Assembly (NCBI GenBank): GCA_050996405.1
Contig: JBPCRW010000006.1
Span: forward strand, 1 to 15,923
DNA length: 15,923 bases
Source of the DNA: JBPCRW01 sp050996405
Lineage (GTDB): Bacteria; Acidobacteriota; Blastocatellia; Pyrinomonadales; Pyrinomonadaceae
Direction: 5' to 3'
This document shows positions 14,708-15,923 of this stretch, one piece after another (within the stretch, counting starts at the first letter, position 1; each line of letters opens with the position of its first letter). The notes beneath the pieces were generated by a model that had not been told where the DNA came from, did not search any database, and saw only the letters and a program-made list of their open reading frames with translations. A program made the translations under genes and the position numbers.

Positions 14708-14727
14708 ATTGCGTATAATCTTACGTA
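14701..14727. promoter_or_regulatory. Repeated palindromic site over the antitoxin start codon (candidate operator)
   Basis: TACGCA (14701-14706), TAT, TGCGTA (14710-14715) form a perfect inverted repeat. It contains the reverse complement of the start ATG (14705-14707). A further palindrome TACGTA lies at 14722-14727. On the gene's strand this reads as three spaced near-copies (ATACGTAA, ATACGCAA, ATGCGTAA). No ribosome site is visible, so the region seems devoted to protein binding. Autoregulation by the gene's own wHTH is the natural inference. Confidence 0.5.
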
Positions 14728-14746
14728 TTTTGCATAAAAAATGCAA

Positions 14747-15130
14747 TTTATCTTGGAATCCTCGTCTGGAACTTACTTTCTACAATGATTAGAGGAAGGA
14801 ATTGAAAAGCGCGTTAAGTATGAACGGAAAAAACCGGAAGAGTTGGAACAAAAGGCAGTTTGCAAAAAATCCCAATGATTCAAATTCCAATGCAAAAGTA
14901 TCCGGATTAAATCTTCAAATGTAATCAAATTACATTCAATTCATTTTTTTAGATACCAATTCATTCAATAATTAACCTGTAAAAAGTGGTACGATTTTGG
15001 CACGATTTACTTTCCGTTTTATTACTTTAAGTTCCCAAAAATTCCTTTTGATATATGATTGATATCCGTCCAAATAATTGACTTTATTATAGTTTACTTG
15101 GTTTATGGTTTTGACAGTTAATCCAAAGAA
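14747..15130. other. Gene-poor AT-rich stretch
   Basis: The only coding-like piece is a 29-codon plus-strand frame (14789-14878), closed by TGA on both sides and rich in Glu and Lys (LEEGIEKRVKYERKKPEELE, then QKAVCKKSQ). It has no start and looks like the tail of a lost gene. The rest (14879-15130) has no convincing frame, repeat or RNA. The minus-strand frame that spans the tRNA piece at its right edge is a tRNA translation artefact. Confidence 0.45.
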
Positions 15131-15180
15131 CTGCGTTCGCAATGCTGAGGTCAGGGGTTCGACCCCCCTCTGCTCCACCA
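15131..15180 (+). tRNA. 3' half of a tRNA-Ala(CGC)-like gene, probable integration attachment site
   Basis: The T arm is perfect (AGGGG-TTCGACC-CCCCT, 15153-15169), followed by CTGCTCC, discriminator A and encoded CCA ending at 15180. Upstream, TTCGCAA with CGC in the anticodon position sits in a stem with one mismatch (CTGCG/TGCTG). The expected 5' acceptor strand GGAGCAG and a D arm are not present before 15131, so this is not a complete tRNA. It abuts an integrase gene whose stop is 15 bases away, a classic position for an att core. The Ala(CGC) identity rests only on the anticodon triplet and is tentative. Confidence 0.7.
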
Positions 15181-15194
15181 ACATTTTCAATAAC

Positions 15195-15779
15195 TTACGG
15201 CAAGCCGAATGCTTGCCTTTTTTGTTCCGTTACCAATTCGTTACTAAATTGCGACGAAACGTCCAGATTTTCAACCGCTCGGCGAAGTGCCAAATCCGAC
15301 GCGTGCGTATATCGCGCCGTCATCCGAATGTCCGAATGCCCTAAGATTTTCATCAACGTAAAAGCATCGGCTCCGGCTTCCGCCATTCTGGTTGCCGCCG
15401 TATGACGCAAATCGTGGAAGTGGAAATCTGGAATTTTCGCATTCGCCAATGCCTTGCGAAAGCCTTTTTTCACGTCAACCAGTTTCCCGCCGGTTCGCGG
15501 ACTCGGAAACACATATTCGCTTTTTCGCTTTAAGCCGTTGAAAAGATTTCTGACGCTTCTGTTCATCGGCACCAATCGCTTTTTGCCCGACTTGCTTTCT
15601 CTAACCTGAATAAGAGCGCGATTAAAATCCACGTCGAACCATTTAAGATTGAAAATCTCGCCGCGCCTCAGTCCCGTGTGCAAAGCAATGGTCACGATTT
15701 GCTTGACGAGTTCGTTACTGCCTAACGCTATAAAAAGTTTTGATTCTTCTTCCATAGATAAAACCCGCAATCTTCTTTT
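15195..15779 (-). pseudogene. Tyrosine integrase, N-terminal domain missing
   Basis: The frame holds a complete catalytic domain of a phage-type tyrosine recombinase. Numbering from a TTG at 15768-15770 it shows R35 (HTGLRRGEIFNLKW), a Lys in ESKSGKKRLVPMN, H119 and R122 (FHDLRHTAATRMAEAGAD), H145 (ILGHSDIRMTARYTH) and nucleophile Y154. The core- and arm-binding N-terminal region (usually ~150-200 residues) is absent. Upstream of about 15780 the DNA belongs to a different protein fragment in another frame. The first ATG is at 15753-15755 (M-E-E-E-S-K). It ends 15 bases from the tRNA 3' half, and its last codons (K-R-Q-A-F-G-L-P) lie over the tRNA terminator. An integrase of this type would recombine at the tRNA core; without its DNA-binding arm it should be inactive. 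Confidence 0.82.
15199..15223 (+). terminator. Intrinsic terminator downstream of the tRNA 3' half
   Basis: GGCAAGC (15199-15205) and GCTTGCC (15211-15217) form a perfect 7-base-pair stem with loop CGAAT, followed directly by six T (15218-15223). It is oriented on the plus strand, 18 bases after the tRNA CCA, as expected for a tRNA gene. It also overlaps the last codons of the integrase on the other strand. Confidence 0.8.
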
Positions 15780-15923
15780 GGCTGGAAACGACTACTAAAA
15801 CAAAATCATAACCAGCCGCTAGACATTTTAAGATGTTGCGCGTTTCATAATCGGGCGTTGACGTGACGGACACTTCCGCCGCAATTTTCAGATTTTCTTT
15901 TTCAAGTGACACATCAACGAAAC
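15775..15923 (-). pseudogene. C-terminal fragment of an unidentified protein, continues beyond the window
   Basis: The frame enters from outside the window and reads F-V-D-V, then SLEKENLKIAAEVSVTSTPD, then YETRNILKCLAAGYDFVLVV before merging with integrase DNA near 15775-15785. The pattern (I-A-x-E-V-S-V-T-S, then N-x-x-K-C-L-A-A-G-Y-D) reminds me of C-terminal domains of ATPase-like proteins on integrative elements, possibly with a nuclease-like fold, but I cannot name the family. After S-S-Q-K-K the frame continues only because no stop intervenes until 15715. It appears to be fused by deletion to the truncated integrase. Confidence 0.45.

Noticed and set aside
14972..15190. A 72-codon minus-strand frame containing VEQRGVEPLTSALRTQ
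   Set aside because: That segment is the reverse-strand translation of the tRNA T arm and anticodon arm, a familiar annotation artefact, and the remainder has no coding character.
1..15923. CRISPR array, rRNA, riboswitch or replication origin
   Set aside because: I saw no regularly spaced direct repeats, no rRNA-like segment, no riboswitch-like conserved core and no iteron cluster by eye.

Overview
The window is about 16 kb of accessory DNA from a bacterium with moderate GC content. It mixes decaying mobile elements with a set of small redox and stress genes. The families present (IS701-like and IS982 elements, an MNT/HEPN pair, an OYE/QOR/AKR redox cluster, ArsR/AraC/TetR regulators) would fit an Acidobacteriota-like or similar environmental soil bacterium. 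That placement is a guess from family content; no ribosomal or housekeeping gene is present to settle it.

Layout. 1-1112: a broken IS3-family element whose left end lies outside the window. 1131-2129: a complete tyrosine recombinase (minus strand), with a dif-like inverted repeat in the 319-base gene-free stretch upstream of it. 2449-3325: an apparently intact IS with an IS982/IS5-like DDE transposase and short inverted repeats. 3504-5537 (plus strand): an AraC-type regulator and a secreted HExxH protein, possibly a metallopeptidase. 5641-9872 (minus strand): a redox cluster with an ArsR regulator at its head, then an Old Yellow Enzyme, a quinone-oxidoreductase-like MDR and an aldo/keto reductase. 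Two fragments of short-chain dehydrogenase (SDR) and a frameshifted SnoaL-like gene are embedded in it. 10028-11014 (minus strand): a DinB remnant and an NAD(P)-binding epimerase-like protein, divergent from a TetR regulator (11173-11790) across a promoter region with palindromes.

The right third is a graveyard. It holds an IS701-like element (11810-12836) and an IS982 element (12924-13921), both with recognisable inverted repeats and ruined transposases. Next is a broken MNT-HEPN toxin-antitoxin pair (13953-14707): the antitoxin has a nonsense codon and the toxin has lost its core. A gene-poor stretch leads to the 3' half of an alanine-type tRNA, its intrinsic terminator, and a truncated integrase ending on that terminator. 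This last arrangement looks like the attachment end of an integrative element lying to the right, whose tRNA 5' half is absent.

The intact genes suggest a regulated response to electrophiles or quinones, with several NAD(P)H/flavin reductases each next to a one-component regulator. The surrounding DNA has been reshaped repeatedly by integration, deletion and point decay. I found no complete undescribed system. The observations most worth checking are the SDR gene split around a 1.45-kb block, the attP-like tRNA/integrase junction, the gutted MNT-HEPN module with a palindromic operator on its start codon, and the secreted HExxH protein.
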